Assembly: GCA_020633295.1 (NCBI GenBank)
Contig: JACKDW010000017.1
Coordinates: 124,001-188,000, forward strand
Direction: 5' to 3'
From: Myxococcales bacterium
Lineage (GTDB): Bacteria > Myxococcota_A > Polyangia > Nannocystales > Nannocystaceae
DNA: 64,000 bases
Numbering within the stretch: position 1 is the stretch's first letter; each line of letters opens with the position of its first letter. Below the pieces are notes generated by a model, which saw nothing but the letters and a program-made list of their open reading frames with translations, did no database searches and was not told the origin of the DNA. Below, in pieces: positions 18,587 to 27,713 of the stretch. A program made the position numbers and the translations under genes.

Positions 18587-20335
18587 ATGACGCATGAGGC
18601 TGACGCACTGCCGACGCAGCAGCTGTCCACGGGCGCTTCCAGCGTCGGCGTATGGGGACAGCCGACGAACGTGAGCCGCGGGACGGACGAGGGGCAGCTC
18701 AACCTCGTGGGCCAGGTCATCGCCGAGCGCTACCGCGTGCTCGAGCCGCTGACGCGCGGGGGCATGGGCGCGATCTACCGCGCCGAGCACGTGACGATCG
18801 GCCGCCCGCTCGCGCTCAAGGTGCTGCGCCCGAAGTTCTCGAAGAACTCGAAGGTGATGCTGCGGTTCCTCCAGGAGGCGCGCGTCACCTCGCAGATCCG
18901 CCAGGAGAACATCATCGACATCATCGACTTCGGGCAGACGCCCGACGGGCTCGCGTACCTGGCGATGGAGCTGCTCGAGGGCGAGGACCTGCTGCAGACG
19001 CTCAAGCGCGACGGCCCGCTGCCCTGGGCGCGCCTCGGGCCCATGGTCCTGCAGATCTGCGCGGCGCTCAACGCCGCGCACGAGCTCGGCGTCATCCACC
19101 GCGACATGAAGCCGGCCAACTGCTTCCGCATTCAGCACGCCGGCAACCCCGACTTCATCAAGGTGCTCGACTTCGGCGTCGCCAAGCTGCTGTACGGCGA
19201 CGCCAACGACAAGCCGATCACGACCGCCGGGACCGTCGTCGGCACGCCGATGTACCTGCCGCCCGAGGTCGTCAACGGCGCCTCGCCGACGCCGCAGTTC
19301 GACGTCTACGCGCTCGGGATCACGATGTACCAGCTGCTGACCGGGCGCCGCCCGTTCCGCGGCAAGGTCTCGCTCGACCTGCTCAAGGCGGCGGCGTTCA
19401 ACGACCCCATCCCGCCGAGCCAGGTCCGAAAGGACATCCGGGTCGCGCCCGACGTCGAGGCGGTGATCCTGCAGGCGATCCACCGCGACCCGAAGCACCG
19501 CTACCGCTCGGCGCAGGCGCTCGCCGCCGCGGTCATGGAGACGCTGTCGCAGAGCGGCGGCCTGCGGGGCGCCTGGGCGTCGCCCGCCACCTACGCGCGC
19601 GAGGTCGCGACGACGCCGCGCAAGCACGTCGATCCCGGCGCCGCGCCGGCCGCGGTCGACCCGGCCGCCTCCGGGGCCTGGACGCAGCCGTCGAACCCGG
19701 CGCCGAGCGAGGGCGGCGCACTGCGCATGACCCCGGTCCCGGAGGTCGCCGCCGACGCGCGCGAGGATCCGGACGAAGACGCGATCACGGTGATCTCGAA
19801 CACCGGGCTGTCGTCCGCCGCGGTGCGCCAGGCGTCCGCGCGGCCCGTGACGTCGACCGCCGTCGGCCTGCCGCCGTCGCCGAGCGAGGTCGCGAGCGGC
19901 TTCGACCCGGCGGTCCCCGAGGCGAGCGGCGCGATGCGCTGGCGCCCGGTCCCCGTGCCGACGGAGGACGACCCGGGCGCGAGCTACGACCGCCCGATCG
20001 ACGCCTGGTCCTCACGACACGCCGAGAGCTCGGCGCCGCGGCCCGCCGAGCTCTCCTACGCGGCCTCGCGCTCGACCTTCAGCCACAGCGAGGTCACGCG
20101 CGCGCCCGAGAGCTTCTCGGCCTCGCAGTCGACGCTGGGCGTGAGCTCGAGCGACGGCCTGGCGCCGATGGAGGAGCCCGCCGCCCGCAGCGCCGCCGCG
20201 CTGCCCGTGCCGAGCGCCGAGTCGGAGCCCGCAGCGCCCGGCGTCTCGCGCCGGCAGCTGTGGTTGATCCTCGGGCTCGCGGCGCTGATGATGGCGATCG
20301 GGATCACGGCGCTCTTGCTCGCGCTGACGCGATGA
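18587..20335 (+). CDS. Ser/Thr protein kinase with C-terminal membrane anchor
   Basis: This 582-residue Hanks-type kinase occupies residues about 45-320: a glycine loop (TRGGMGAIYRA), catalytic Lys in LALKVLRP, HRDMKPANCF, DFG as KVLDFGVAK, and GTPMYLPPE. A low-complexity Pro/Ala/Ser region of about 230 residues follows. A single helix (LWLILGLAALMMAIGITALLLA) lies at the extreme C-terminus, leaving two residues outside, so it lacks an extracellular sensor. The kinase domain should be cytoplasmic. TATCAT lies 14 nt before the ATG. Its stop codon is inside an 8-bp tandem array. Confidence 0.95.
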   Translation: MTHEADALPTQQLSTGASSVGVWGQPTNVSRGTDEGQLNLVGQVIAERYRVLEPLTRGGMGAIYRAEHVTIGRPLALKVLRPKFSKNSKVMLRFLQEARVTSQIRQENIIDIIDFGQTPDGLAYLAMELLEGEDLLQTLKRDGPLPWARLGPMVLQICAALNAAHELGVIHRDMKPANCFRIQHAGNPDFIKVLDFGVAKLLYGDANDKPITTAGTVVGTPMYLPPEVVNGASPTPQFDVYALGITMYQLLTGRRPFRGKVSLDLLKAAAFNDPIPPSQVRKDIRVAPDVEAVILQAIHRDPKHRYRSAQALAAAVMETLSQSGGLRGAWASPATYAREVATTPRKHVDPGAAPAAVDPAASGAWTQPSNPAPSEGGALRMTPVPEVAADAREDPDEDAITVISNTGLSSAAVRQASARPVTSTAVGLPPSPSEVASGFDPAVPEASGAMRWRPVPVPTEDDPGASYDRPIDAWSSRHAESSAPRPAELSYAASRSTFSHSEVTRAPESFSASQSTLGVSSSDGLAPMEEPAARSAAALPVPSAESEPAAPGVSRRQLWLILGLAALMMAIGITALLLALTR

Positions 20336-20418
20336 CGCGATGACGCGATGACGCGCTGACGCGCTGACGCGCTGACGCGATGACGCGATGACGCGATGAC
20401 GCGATGACGCGATGACGC
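20323..20418. repeat. Twelve copies of an 8-bp unit (GATGACGC / GCTGACGC)
   Basis: Uninterrupted 8-bp periodicity runs for 96 bp. Units differ only at the second base. The array begins inside the last codons of the kinase gene and supplies its TGA stop. Confidence 0.95.
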
Positions 20419-20463
20419 GATGGAGGCCTCAGCGCGTGCGGCGTGCCGCGCTCGCCCGCCGCG

Positions 20464-21048
20464 TCAGCACGCGCACGCGCACACGCCGGGCCCCTCGTCG
20501 GGGTACGGCTGCGCGCAGCCCTCCTCGACATTCTGGCTCCAGAGACATGTCTTCCAGGCGATCGGGCGGTAGCCGCAGAACGACTCGCGGAACGCCTCCA
20601 GCTCGCACTCCTGCGTGACGCGCCAGTACACCTGCCCCGGGACGTCGCCGCCGCAGGTGCGCTGCATGGCGCAGCCGTCGCCGAGGTACTCGAGCGCGAC
20701 GCACAGGCCGACCTCGCTCGCGTCCTCGCAGGCCGTCGCGTCGAGCGGCGAGCGCCGCGCGGTGATCCACGCGCAGCGGTCCGCGCCCTCGTCGGGATCG
20801 ATCGGGCCCTTGCACGCGTCCTCGCTGCGCTGCGCGCACGCCGTCACGCGCGGGTCGACGTCGAAGTCGGTGGCGCAGGCGGGCGACTCGGGGGGCGCGC
20901 CGCACCCGGTCGACTCGGCCGCCGTGGTCGCGCTCGCGCCGGAGTCGCTCGCGCTCTCGGTCGCGCCGCCGCCGGGGCTGTCGCAGCCGCCGAGCAGCCA
21001 GGCGACGGTGGTGAACGAGAGGAGCGCGCGCGCTCGTGGTTGTTGCAT
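20464..21048 (-). CDS. Cysteine-rich lipoprotein, 194 aa
   Basis: The signal peptide ends WLLGGC. A Ser/Ala/Thr linker precedes a domain of about 140 residues with many Cys, spaced through motifs such as ACAQRSEDAC, DRCAWITARRSPLDATAC and a CACAC end. It should be a secreted disulfide-rich protein. No family is recognised. TACAAT about 40 nt upstream could be its -10. Confidence 0.75.
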   Translation of the reverse strand: MQQPRARALLSFTTVAWLLGGCDSPGGGATESASDSGASATTAAESTGCGAPPESPACATDFDVDPRVTACAQRSEDACKGPIDPDEGADRCAWITARRSPLDATACEDASEVGLCVALEYLGDGCAMQRTCGGDVPGQVYWRVTQECELEAFRESFCGYRPIAWKTCLWSQNVEEGCAQPYPDEGPGVCACAC

Positions 21049-21631
21049 GGACCCTCAGGCGCCCACGGAGCGGCGCGCGTGTTGCTTGATTGTACAGCGC
21101 GCGCCCGCGGCCGCGCGCGCTCGTTGGGACGACAGCGACGTGCGCGGGGCTCGCGGCGCCCTGAGCCCGCGACGGTCACCGGCCGCCGCGGCGCTCGTGG
21201 CCGGCCGCCGCGCTGCAGGTCAGCGCCCGTCGTCGGCTCCGCGCGCGCGCGGGTGTCGAGCGCCGCAGCGCGCGGCGACGCGGGCGTGACGACGCGTGAC
21301 GGTTCCGCGCGCTCGCGCAGCGCTCGCGCGGCTTTGAGCTCGCGCGCGTCGTGGTGTGCGAGATCGTCCGCGCGCGGACGCGGTCGCCCGCGCCGCAGGG
21401 GCTCGGATCGCGCGACCCCGCGGACTGTCGCGTGCCATCGCGTGGCGCAAGGCGCTCGCCGCCGCCGCTCGAGCTCTCGCCTGGCGCGAGGCCCCGCGCG
21501 CCGCGAATTTCCAGCGCGCCCCGTCGCCGCGGAGACGCGCGCGGCGAGCCGTCGAGCACCGCGCGCGCCTCGTGGAGTAGAATCGCGGCGAGGCGGGGCG
21601 ATGTTTGCACCTGCTTTGAAGGATAGGTTCA
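21049..21631. other. Intergenic, 583 bp
   Basis: This is a divergent gap between the Cys-rich lipoprotein and the FIST gene. It is extremely GC-rich, and its open frames are Arg/Ala-rich shadows. TAGAAT at 21576-21581 is a plausible -10 for FIST, about 50 bp before its start. Nothing else is recognised. Confidence 0.5.
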
Positions 21632-22753
21632 ATGGACGCGCGCGCGCTGCAGGCGGACTCACTGGACGAGCTCGTGGAGGGTCTCGACGAGCTGCTCGCG
21701 GACGACTTCCGCCCGACGCTGGCGATCGTGTTCGTCGCGGTCGCGCATGACCTCGAGGAGCTCGCGCGCGTGTTCGCGAGCCGCGAGATCGAGCTCGTGG
21801 GCGTCACGTCGAGCGGCGAGTTCGTCGACGACACCGTGTACGAGGAGGCGATCGTCGGGCTGCTGCTCGCGGCGGACCGCGCGAGCTACTTCACCCGCCT
21901 CGTCGACGGCGCGGGCAAGAGCTCGCGCGAGGTCGGCGCGGCGCTCGGCCGCTTCGCCGCCGAGAGCTGCGCGCGCCCGGGGCTCCTGGTGTTCTCCGCG
22001 GGGCTCAAGGCCGACGGCGAGCAGATCGTCAGCGGGGTGCTCGACGCGGTCGACCAGGGCGCGCCGCTGTTCGGCGGGCTCGCGGGCGACGACCTCACGC
22101 TGCACCGCACCTCGGTCGCGCTCGGCGAGTCGATCTGTCACGACGGCGCGCTGGCGCTGGTCTTCGACCAGGCGCGCGTCGAGCTGCGCGGCGTCGCGAG
22201 CAGCGGCTGGCAGCCGATCGGCGCGAGCAAGACGGTGACGCGCGCCGAGGGCAACCTCGTGTTCGAGATCGACGGGCAGCCCGCGATCGACGTGTACAAG
22301 ACGATCCTGCACACCACCGGCTCCGAGGGCATGATGGAGAGCGAGCTGCCGCTGCTCGTGTACCGCGACGACGGCTCCGCGGTGGTGCGCACGGCGATGA
22401 TGACCGACCACGAGCGCGGCGCGCTGGTCTACGCCGGCACGGTGCGCCAGGGCGCGCGCGTGCGCTTCGCCAGCCCGCCGGGCTTCGAGATCACCGAACA
22501 CGCGGTCGCCGAGGTCAAGGCGTTCCAGGAGCGCGAGGCGCCGGCCGCCGACGCGGTGCTGATCGCGTCGTGCAAGGGCCGCCACCTCGCGCTGGGGCCC
22601 ATGGTCGAGGACGAGATCGAGGCGCTGCACGAGCTGTGGGCGCGGCCGACGGTCGGCTTCTTCAGCTTCGGCGAGATCGGCCGCCTGACGGGGTCGGGCA
22701 CGGACTTTCACAACAACACCTTCTCGCTGGTCACGATCCGGGAACGTGAATGA
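21632..22753 (+). CDS. FIST domain sensory protein
   Basis: This 373-residue protein is a stand-alone FIST_N/FIST_C pair. Visible features are VAHDLEELARVFASREIELVGVTSSGEF, PLFGGLAGDDLTLHRT, VELRGVASSGWQPIG and the FIST_C end GFFSFGEIGR with FHNNTFSLV. FIST domains are proposed small-ligand sensors and are usually fused to or encoded beside signalling outputs. GAAGGAT precedes the ATG. Its last four bases overlap the adenylate cyclase ATG, so the two are translationally coupled and probably work as one sensor-effector unit in the cytoplasm. Confidence 0.92.
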   Translation: MDARALQADSLDELVEGLDELLADDFRPTLAIVFVAVAHDLEELARVFASREIELVGVTSSGEFVDDTVYEEAIVGLLLAADRASYFTRLVDGAGKSSREVGAALGRFAAESCARPGLLVFSAGLKADGEQIVSGVLDAVDQGAPLFGGLAGDDLTLHRTSVALGESICHDGALALVFDQARVELRGVASSGWQPIGASKTVTRAEGNLVFEIDGQPAIDVYKTILHTTGSEGMMESELPLLVYRDDGSAVVRTAMMTDHERGALVYAGTVRQGARVRFASPPGFEITEHAVAEVKAFQEREAPAADAVLIASCKGRHLALGPMVEDEIEALHELWARPTVGFFSFGEIGRLTGSGTDFHNNTFSLVTIRERE

Positions 22754-23706
22754 GCGCCGAGCTCGACGAGCTTGAGGAGCTGCTCCTGGCCCAGTGCACC
22801 GATGACAAGCCGCGCCGCCACGCCCAGAAGCTGCTCAAGAAGCTGCGCAAGAGCCTGCAGCGCGCGGAGTTCAAGTACGACCGGCTGCTGCGCGAGAAGG
22901 CGATCCAGTCGAAGCTGCTGACGCAGACCTCGGCGGAGCTCGAGGAGGCGGTCGCGCGGGCGCAGCAGGCGACGCGCGAGGCCGAGGCCCAGCGCGCGCG
23001 CGCCGAGGCGGCGGCGGTCGAGATCCAGCTCGAGCGCGAGCGCTCGGAGCGGCTGCTGTACTCCGTGCTGCCGCGGCCGATCGCCGAGCGCATGAAGGCG
23101 GGCGAGAGCACGATCGCCGACAGCTACCGCGGCGTGACGGTCATGTTCGCCGACATCGTCCGGTTCACGCACCTGGCCGCGCGCCTGCCCGCGACCGACC
23201 TCGTGCGCGTGCTCAACACGCTGTTCTCGACCTTCGACAACCTCGCGCAGCGGCTCGGCGTCGAGAAGATCAAGACCATCGGCGACGCCTACATGATCGT
23301 CGCCGGCGTGCCCGTGGAGCGCCCGGACCACGCGAACGCGGTCGCCGAGTTCGCGCTGATGCTGCAGGAGGAGCTGCAGCGCATCGAGCTGCCGGTCGAC
23401 GCTCGCGTCGTCCTGCGCATCGGCGTGCACAGCGGTCAGGTCGTCGCCGGCGTGATCGGGACCGACAAGTTCACCTACGACCTGTGGGGCGACACCGTGA
23501 ACACGGCGAGCCGCATGGAGTCGCACGGCGTCCCGGGGCGCATCCAGGTCAGCGACGCGACCTACGAGCTGCTCAAGGACGACTACGCGTTTGAGCCCCG
23601 CGGCACGATCCGGGTCAAGGGCAAGGGCACGATGGAGACCTACTTCCTGCTCGGGCGCCGCGCGGACCCGACGTCGTCGCCCGCGACGTCCGATCCGCCG
23701 AGCTGA
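22750..23706 (+). CDS. Class III adenylate cyclase
   Basis: This 318-residue cytoplasmic protein has an N-terminal coiled coil (about 20-105), then the HAMP-less linker typical of soluble cyclases (LLYSVLPRPIAERMK), then the catalytic domain. All expected residues are visible: metal-binding Asp135 (FADIV) and Asp179 (KTIGDAYM), adenine-selecting Lys175 and Asp244 (YDLWGD), and transition-state Asn251 and Arg255 (NTASR). Lys/Asp selects ATP over GTP. It overlaps the FIST gene by 4 bp. No cyclic-AMP effector is nearby. Confidence 0.95.
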   Translation: MSAELDELEELLLAQCTDDKPRRHAQKLLKKLRKSLQRAEFKYDRLLREKAIQSKLLTQTSAELEEAVARAQQATREAEAQRARAEAAAVEIQLERERSERLLYSVLPRPIAERMKAGESTIADSYRGVTVMFADIVRFTHLAARLPATDLVRVLNTLFSTFDNLAQRLGVEKIKTIGDAYMIVAGVPVERPDHANAVAEFALMLQEELQRIELPVDARVVLRIGVHSGQVVAGVIGTDKFTYDLWGDTVNTASRMESHGVPGRIQVSDATYELLKDDYAFEPRGTIRVKGKGTMETYFLLGRRADPTSSPATSDPPS

Positions 23707-23719
23707 GGCCGCGGCGCGC

Positions 23720-24211
23720 TCACTTGCGGTAGCGCGCCCGCTCCTGCCGCAGCTCGTCGAGGTACGCGGCGGCCTCCTGCTCGAGGCGCGCGCGCAGCGT
23801 CCCGGCCTCGAGCTCCGCGTGGATCGTCTCCAGCGCCGCGATCTCCGAGCGGATTACCGGCGTGCGTCGCACGCCTTCGTAGCGGCGCACGTACCCGTCG
23901 AAGTCGAGCGACGCCGCGAAGTCGAGGATCTCGTGGACCTGCTCGGGCGTGCGGGCGGCCCCGCGTAAGAAGCGCTCGACGCTCCCGTAGTTGCGCCGCG
24001 CTCGCGCGTCGACGCAGGCGAGCACCATGCTCTGCGCGCGCCCGTCGCTGAGCTGCCCGGTGGCGAAGCGCCGCGGCGCGCCGCACTCGGGGCAGCGCGC
24101 GGGGGTCTTCCGCACACGAAGCCCGCGCGCGGTCCTCTTGATGCTCGCGGTGATGACGAAGCGCGCGTCGCAGACGTGACACCAGTGCGTCTTCCTGGGG
24201 ATCACCTTCAT
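23720..24211 (-). CDS. Zinc-ribbon hypothetical protein, 163 aa
   Basis: The protein begins MKVIPRKTHWCHVCDARF and has a second CPECG pair about 40 residues later, forming a four-Cys zinc ribbon. The rest is helical and rich in Arg/Glu (LEQEAAAYLDELRQERARY). No family is recognised. The ATG at 24211 is supported by TATACT ending 10 nt upstream. The open frame extends 20 codons further, but without supporting signals. Confidence 0.75.
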   Translation of the reverse strand: MKVIPRKTHWCHVCDARFVITASIKRTARGLRVRKTPARCPECGAPRRFATGQLSDGRAQSMVLACVDARARRNYGSVERFLRGAARTPEQVHEILDFAASLDFDGYVRRYEGVRRTPVIRSEIAALETIHAELEAGTLRARLEQEAAAYLDELRQERARYRK

Positions 24212-24221
24212 CGCGGGTCGA

Positions 24222-24227
24222 AGTATA
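24222..24227 (-). promoter_or_regulatory. -10-like TATACT
   Basis: TATACT ends 10 nt before the ATG of the zinc-ribbon gene, implying a leader of only a few nt. Confidence 0.45.
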
Positions 24228-24240
24228 CCCGCGCCCGAGC

Positions 24241-27200
24241 TCAGCGCTCTGTGAGCGCCTCGGGCAGCCACGCGGTGACGCGATCGTAGTAGCTCTTCAG
24301 GACATCTGGGAGCGCGACGATCGCCGCGAGCAGCAGCGCCGCGCCGCGCGACAGCGTCTCGCGCTCGTGCTGCTCGAACGCGATCACCACGTCCCGCGCC
24401 GCGCGCTTGTAGGCCTCGAGGAAGCGCAGGTCCTCGTCGCCGAGCCGGTCGCAGAGCTCGAGGAAGGGCGCGTGCGCCGGGTCGGCCCCGTCGCCGCGCG
24501 AGACGAGCGCGCGCACCCGGGCGTCGAGCTCGGCGTGCAGGCCGTCGACGCGGCGCCCCGCCGGCGTCTCGCGCAGCCCCGCGATCGCGCGCCCGCCCTG
24601 CCGCACCCGCGCGTCACGCGAGCACAGCCCGGCGGTCATGGCCCAGAGGTGATCGAAGTCGGGGCCGACGAGGCTGTCGAGGTAGGCGTGCATGAAGCGC
24701 GCGTGCACGCCGACCGCGAGCGCCGCCTTGTACGGCGTGCTCGCGCCGGCCGGCTCGCCGAGGGTGGTCACGGCGCCGCGCAGCGAGAGGTCGTTGCGCA
24801 GCGCGTTCTCCATCTCGACGATCCGGTACAGGTAGCGGATCCAGCGGCGGTAGACGTCGGCCAGCGGCACGAACTCGAGGCCGGTCGCGCCGAGCGTCAC
24901 GCCCCAGCGGCCGCCGAAGTCGAGGCGCCGCACCGCGCCGATCTCGTACATCCCGCGCATGGCGTCGACCTCGGCGTTGAGGTGATGCTCGACCTTGCGG
25001 TAGGCCTGGGTCGCGTCGATGCCGGCGTAGCTGGCGATGATCTTGGCGCCGCCGGGGTGCAGGCCGGCGAACTCGGTCACGTCGTAGACGAGCCCGTTGA
25101 GGATCATCCAGTAGCCGCGGCTGGGGTTGTTGCGCAGGACTACATCGGACGCGTTGAGCAGCCGCTCCTTGTCGCTCTGCGGGCCCTCGTAGGTCGAGAA
25201 GATCTCCTGCTGGTAGCGACCCGTGGCGACCAGGCGCTGGAGCTCGTGGCTCGCCGCGGCCGCGCGCGCGCGCGCGTCGAGGGCCGGGTCATCGGGCTCG
25301 AGCACGCGCTTGATCGAGCGCATGACGGCGCTGGCGAAGCCGGTCTGACCGCAGACATAGAGGTACGCGCCGCGGCCCCCGGAGGCCTGGTCGCGCAGCA
25401 GCTCGCGCAGCCGCGCCGCGTTGTCGGGCCGCGCGATCTCTACGTCGACGCGGTGGCGCGCGCCGGGCTCGTACTCGAAGCGCCCCGTGAGCTCGTCGTA
25501 GCGCGCCTCGACGTCATCGCGCGAGAACGCGACGCGGACCTGCAGGCGCCCCTCGGCGATGAGCCGCTCGATGCGCTCGCGGTGCAGGAAGCTCGCGCGC
25601 GAGCGCGTCGCGTAGAACAGCCAGTCCGGGGCCGCGCGACCGCGACGGGCGTCGAGGAAGCCGAAGAACGGCGCGAGGCCGGTGCCGGCCGCGAACATCA
25701 CCAGCGGCGCGCCGGCGTCGAGCGGGAGCCCGAAGCGCGGCGGGTTGATGATCTGCAGCGCGACGCGGCGCGACGCGGGCGCGTCCGCGAGGCGCCCGAG
25801 GAAGCTCGAGGCCGTGCCCTCCCGGGCGTCGGCGCGCGAGACCTTGGTCGCGCGCGTCTCGTAGCGCAGCGCGCCGACGGTGAGGTGCAGCTCGCGCGCC
25901 TCATCAGAGTCGGCGTCGCGCATCGCCGAGGCGATCGAGTACATGCGAAACGGCAGCGGGCGGACGAAGCGACAGATGTACTCCTGCTCGCCGGGGCCCG
26001 CTCGCCACAGCCGCCGCGCGTCGAAGGAGCCGCGCGCGAGCAGCTCGAGCAGATCCCACAGCTCCCACTGATCCTCGGCGCGCGCCTCGAGGATCCGGTG
26101 CAGCGCGCGGCTGCGGGTGAGCCGGTGCAGCCCCTTGGCGACCGCGCGCGCGACCGGCCGGATCTGCCCCCAGGTCAGCAGCTGGCGCAGCGACAGCTCG
26201 TCGGCGTCCTCGTCGATCTCCTCGACGTGCGCGCGCATGCGCACGGCGTCCTTCCACTCGCGGTTGAGCGGGATGAGCACGTCGCCGCGGGCGCCGAGCG
26301 CCCGCAGGGTGCGCTGGACGAGCTCGGGGCTGTTGTCCGGGAGCACGCCGACGCGATCGCCGGGCTCGTAGCGGATCCCGGCGCCGGCGACGTCGAGCAC
26401 CACGTGCTTGAACTGCGCGCCGCGCTCGCCCGCGCCGTGGGTCGTGACGCGCGCGACCCGGGCGCGGTGACAGATCGGCGGGAAGCCGCGCAGGCGCTCG
26501 AGCCGGGCGCGCTCGAGCTCGTCGTCGACGGTGTCCCAGGGGCGCTCGCGATACAGCCCCGTGAACCCGCTGTTGGTCTGGTTGCGCCCGACCTTGAACG
26601 CGAGGTCGAGGAAGCCGTAGACCTTGAGGCGATGGCGGCCGAGGAAGCCGTGGTCGCTGGCGTAGGCGTAGAACGCGGCGTTGAACAGCCCCAGCAGCGA
26701 GGGGTCGCCGCGCTCCTCCACGTAGTCGCGCACCGAGACGCTCCCGACCGCGCGGATGAAGCGCTGCCAGTGCTCGGGGAAGCTGTGTCGGTTGGCCAGG
26801 GACTCGTGGCCGACGCTCGACTTGTAGACGTGGCGTTCGAACAGCGCGTCGAGCACGTGCACGAGCGGCGAGGAGGCGCCGCTCGGGCCGATCAGGCCGG
26901 CGCGCAGCGGGATCGCCAGGGACGCGACCGTCTTCGCCCACAGCACCGGGTCGACGTGGGTCTCGGCGAGCTCGTTGGGGTCGACCTGCGCGAAGGTCTC
27001 GCCCGCGAGGCGGCCGAGCAGCGTGGCGATCGCGGCGAAGATGTCCTTCAGGACTTCTGGCTCATCGGCCAGCACGGCCTCCTGCGCCCGCGCGACGGCC
27101 TCGAGCAGCGGCGCGCCGCGGTCGAGCAGCTCGACCTGCGCGAGGTAGAACACGCGCTCCGCCTCGGTGCCGACCGTCGGGACCGCGAGCTCGGCGTTGC

Positions 27201-27675
27201 TGACGCGCACCGGCCCGCCTTGCGCCGCGGGGTCGCGGTAGCGCCAGTTCTGCACGATGATGTCGACGTAGCTGAGCACCGCGACCTTGCGCCCGAGGCG
27301 GCGCGTGACCTCGTCCCACGGGCGCTGCAGACACTCGGGCGGCGCCTCGGGTGGCCCTGGGAGCAGGTGACCGTAGGCGTGCGCGAGGATCCCGAGCAGC
27401 GCGGCCGCGCGCGCGAGCCCGCGCTCGGGCAGCTCGGCGGGGCCGACCGGCAGCGTCGGCAGCTCGCGGACCGCCGCGCGCAGCGTCAGCTGCCGGTGGA
27501 GCGCCGGCAGGCGCCCGGCCAGCTCGACCCACGGGTCGTACAGCGGCGGCAGCTCGAGGCGCGGCGCCTCGCGCGGCAGGAAGCCGCGCGCGTGGGAGAG
27601 CGAGCCGAGGTTCTCGTGGCCGAGCGCTTGGTTCACGCGCTCGCTGTGGACGAGCACGCGCCGCGCCGGCGCCAT
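24241..27675 (-). CDS. Fusion: IDO-like heme domain + FAD/NADPH reductase + cytochrome b5 + helical C-terminal domain
   Basis: This 1144-residue protein has four parts. Residues 1-395 match the indoleamine 2,3-dioxygenase superfamily: HARGFLP start, VLSYVDIIVQNWRYRD, IGPSGASSPLVHVLD, PEHWQRF, SVRDYVEERGD, and proximal-His candidate His348 in FLGRHRLKVYGFLD. Residues 400-795 match the P450-reductase-type FAD/NADPH module: FAD motif FRMYSIAS (576-583), GTASSFL (620-626), NADPH motif FAAGTGLAPFFGFL (661-674) and YLYVCGQTGFASAV. No FMN domain is present. Residues 836-917 are cytochrome b5, with heme His873 in HPGG and His897 or His898. Residues 918-1144 are helical and unassigned. The ATG at 27675 is near GGGGCGGAGCGGG; a TTG overlapping the CBS stop is possible. 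A self-sufficient heme dioxygenase is inferred; a PrnB-like reaction is an alternative. Confidence 0.9.
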   Translation of the reverse strand: MAPARRVLVHSERVNQALGHENLGSLSHARGFLPREAPRLELPPLYDPWVELAGRLPALHRQLTLRAAVRELPTLPVGPAELPERGLARAAALLGILAHAYGHLLPGPPEAPPECLQRPWDEVTRRLGRKVAVLSYVDIIVQNWRYRDPAAQGGPVRVSNAELAVPTVGTEAERVFYLAQVELLDRGAPLLEAVARAQEAVLADEPEVLKDIFAAIATLLGRLAGETFAQVDPNELAETHVDPVLWAKTVASLAIPLRAGLIGPSGASSPLVHVLDALFERHVYKSSVGHESLANRHSFPEHWQRFIRAVGSVSVRDYVEERGDPSLLGLFNAAFYAYASDHGFLGRHRLKVYGFLDLAFKVGRNQTNSGFTGLYRERPWDTVDDELERARLERLRGFPPICHRARVARVTTHGAGERGAQFKHVVLDVAGAGIRYEPGDRVGVLPDNSPELVQRTLRALGARGDVLIPLNREWKDAVRMRAHVEEIDEDADELSLRQLLTWGQIRPVARAVAKGLHRLTRSRALHRILEARAEDQWELWDLLELLARGSFDARRLWRAGPGEQEYICRFVRPLPFRMYSIASAMRDADSDEARELHLTVGALRYETRATKVSRADAREGTASSFLGRLADAPASRRVALQIINPPRFGLPLDAGAPLVMFAAGTGLAPFFGFLDARRGRAAPDWLFYATRSRASFLHRERIERLIAEGRLQVRVAFSRDDVEARYDELTGRFEYEPGARHRVDVEIARPDNAARLRELLRDQASGGRGAYLYVCGQTGFASAVMRSIKRVLEPDDPALDARARAAAASHELQRLVATGRYQQEIFSTYEGPQSDKERLLNASDVVLRNNPSRGYWMILNGLVYDVTEFAGLHPGGAKIIASYAGIDATQAYRKVEHHLNAEVDAMRGMYEIGAVRRLDFGGRWGVTLGATGLEFVPLADVYRRWIRYLYRIVEMENALRNDLSLRGAVTTLGEPAGASTPYKAALAVGVHARFMHAYLDSLVGPDFDHLWAMTAGLCSRDARVRQGGRAIAGLRETPAGRRVDGLHAELDARVRALVSRGDGADPAHAPFLELCDRLGDEDLRFLEAYKRAARDVVIAFEQHERETLSRGAALLLAAIVALPDVLKSYYDRVTAWLPEALTER

Positions 27676-27713
27676 CGCCCGCTCCGCCCCGACGTCGACG
27701 CGCGCCCCCTCGC

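Noticed and set aside
20323..20418. CRISPR or attachment site
   Set aside because: It is a simple 8-bp tandem repeat with no spacer.
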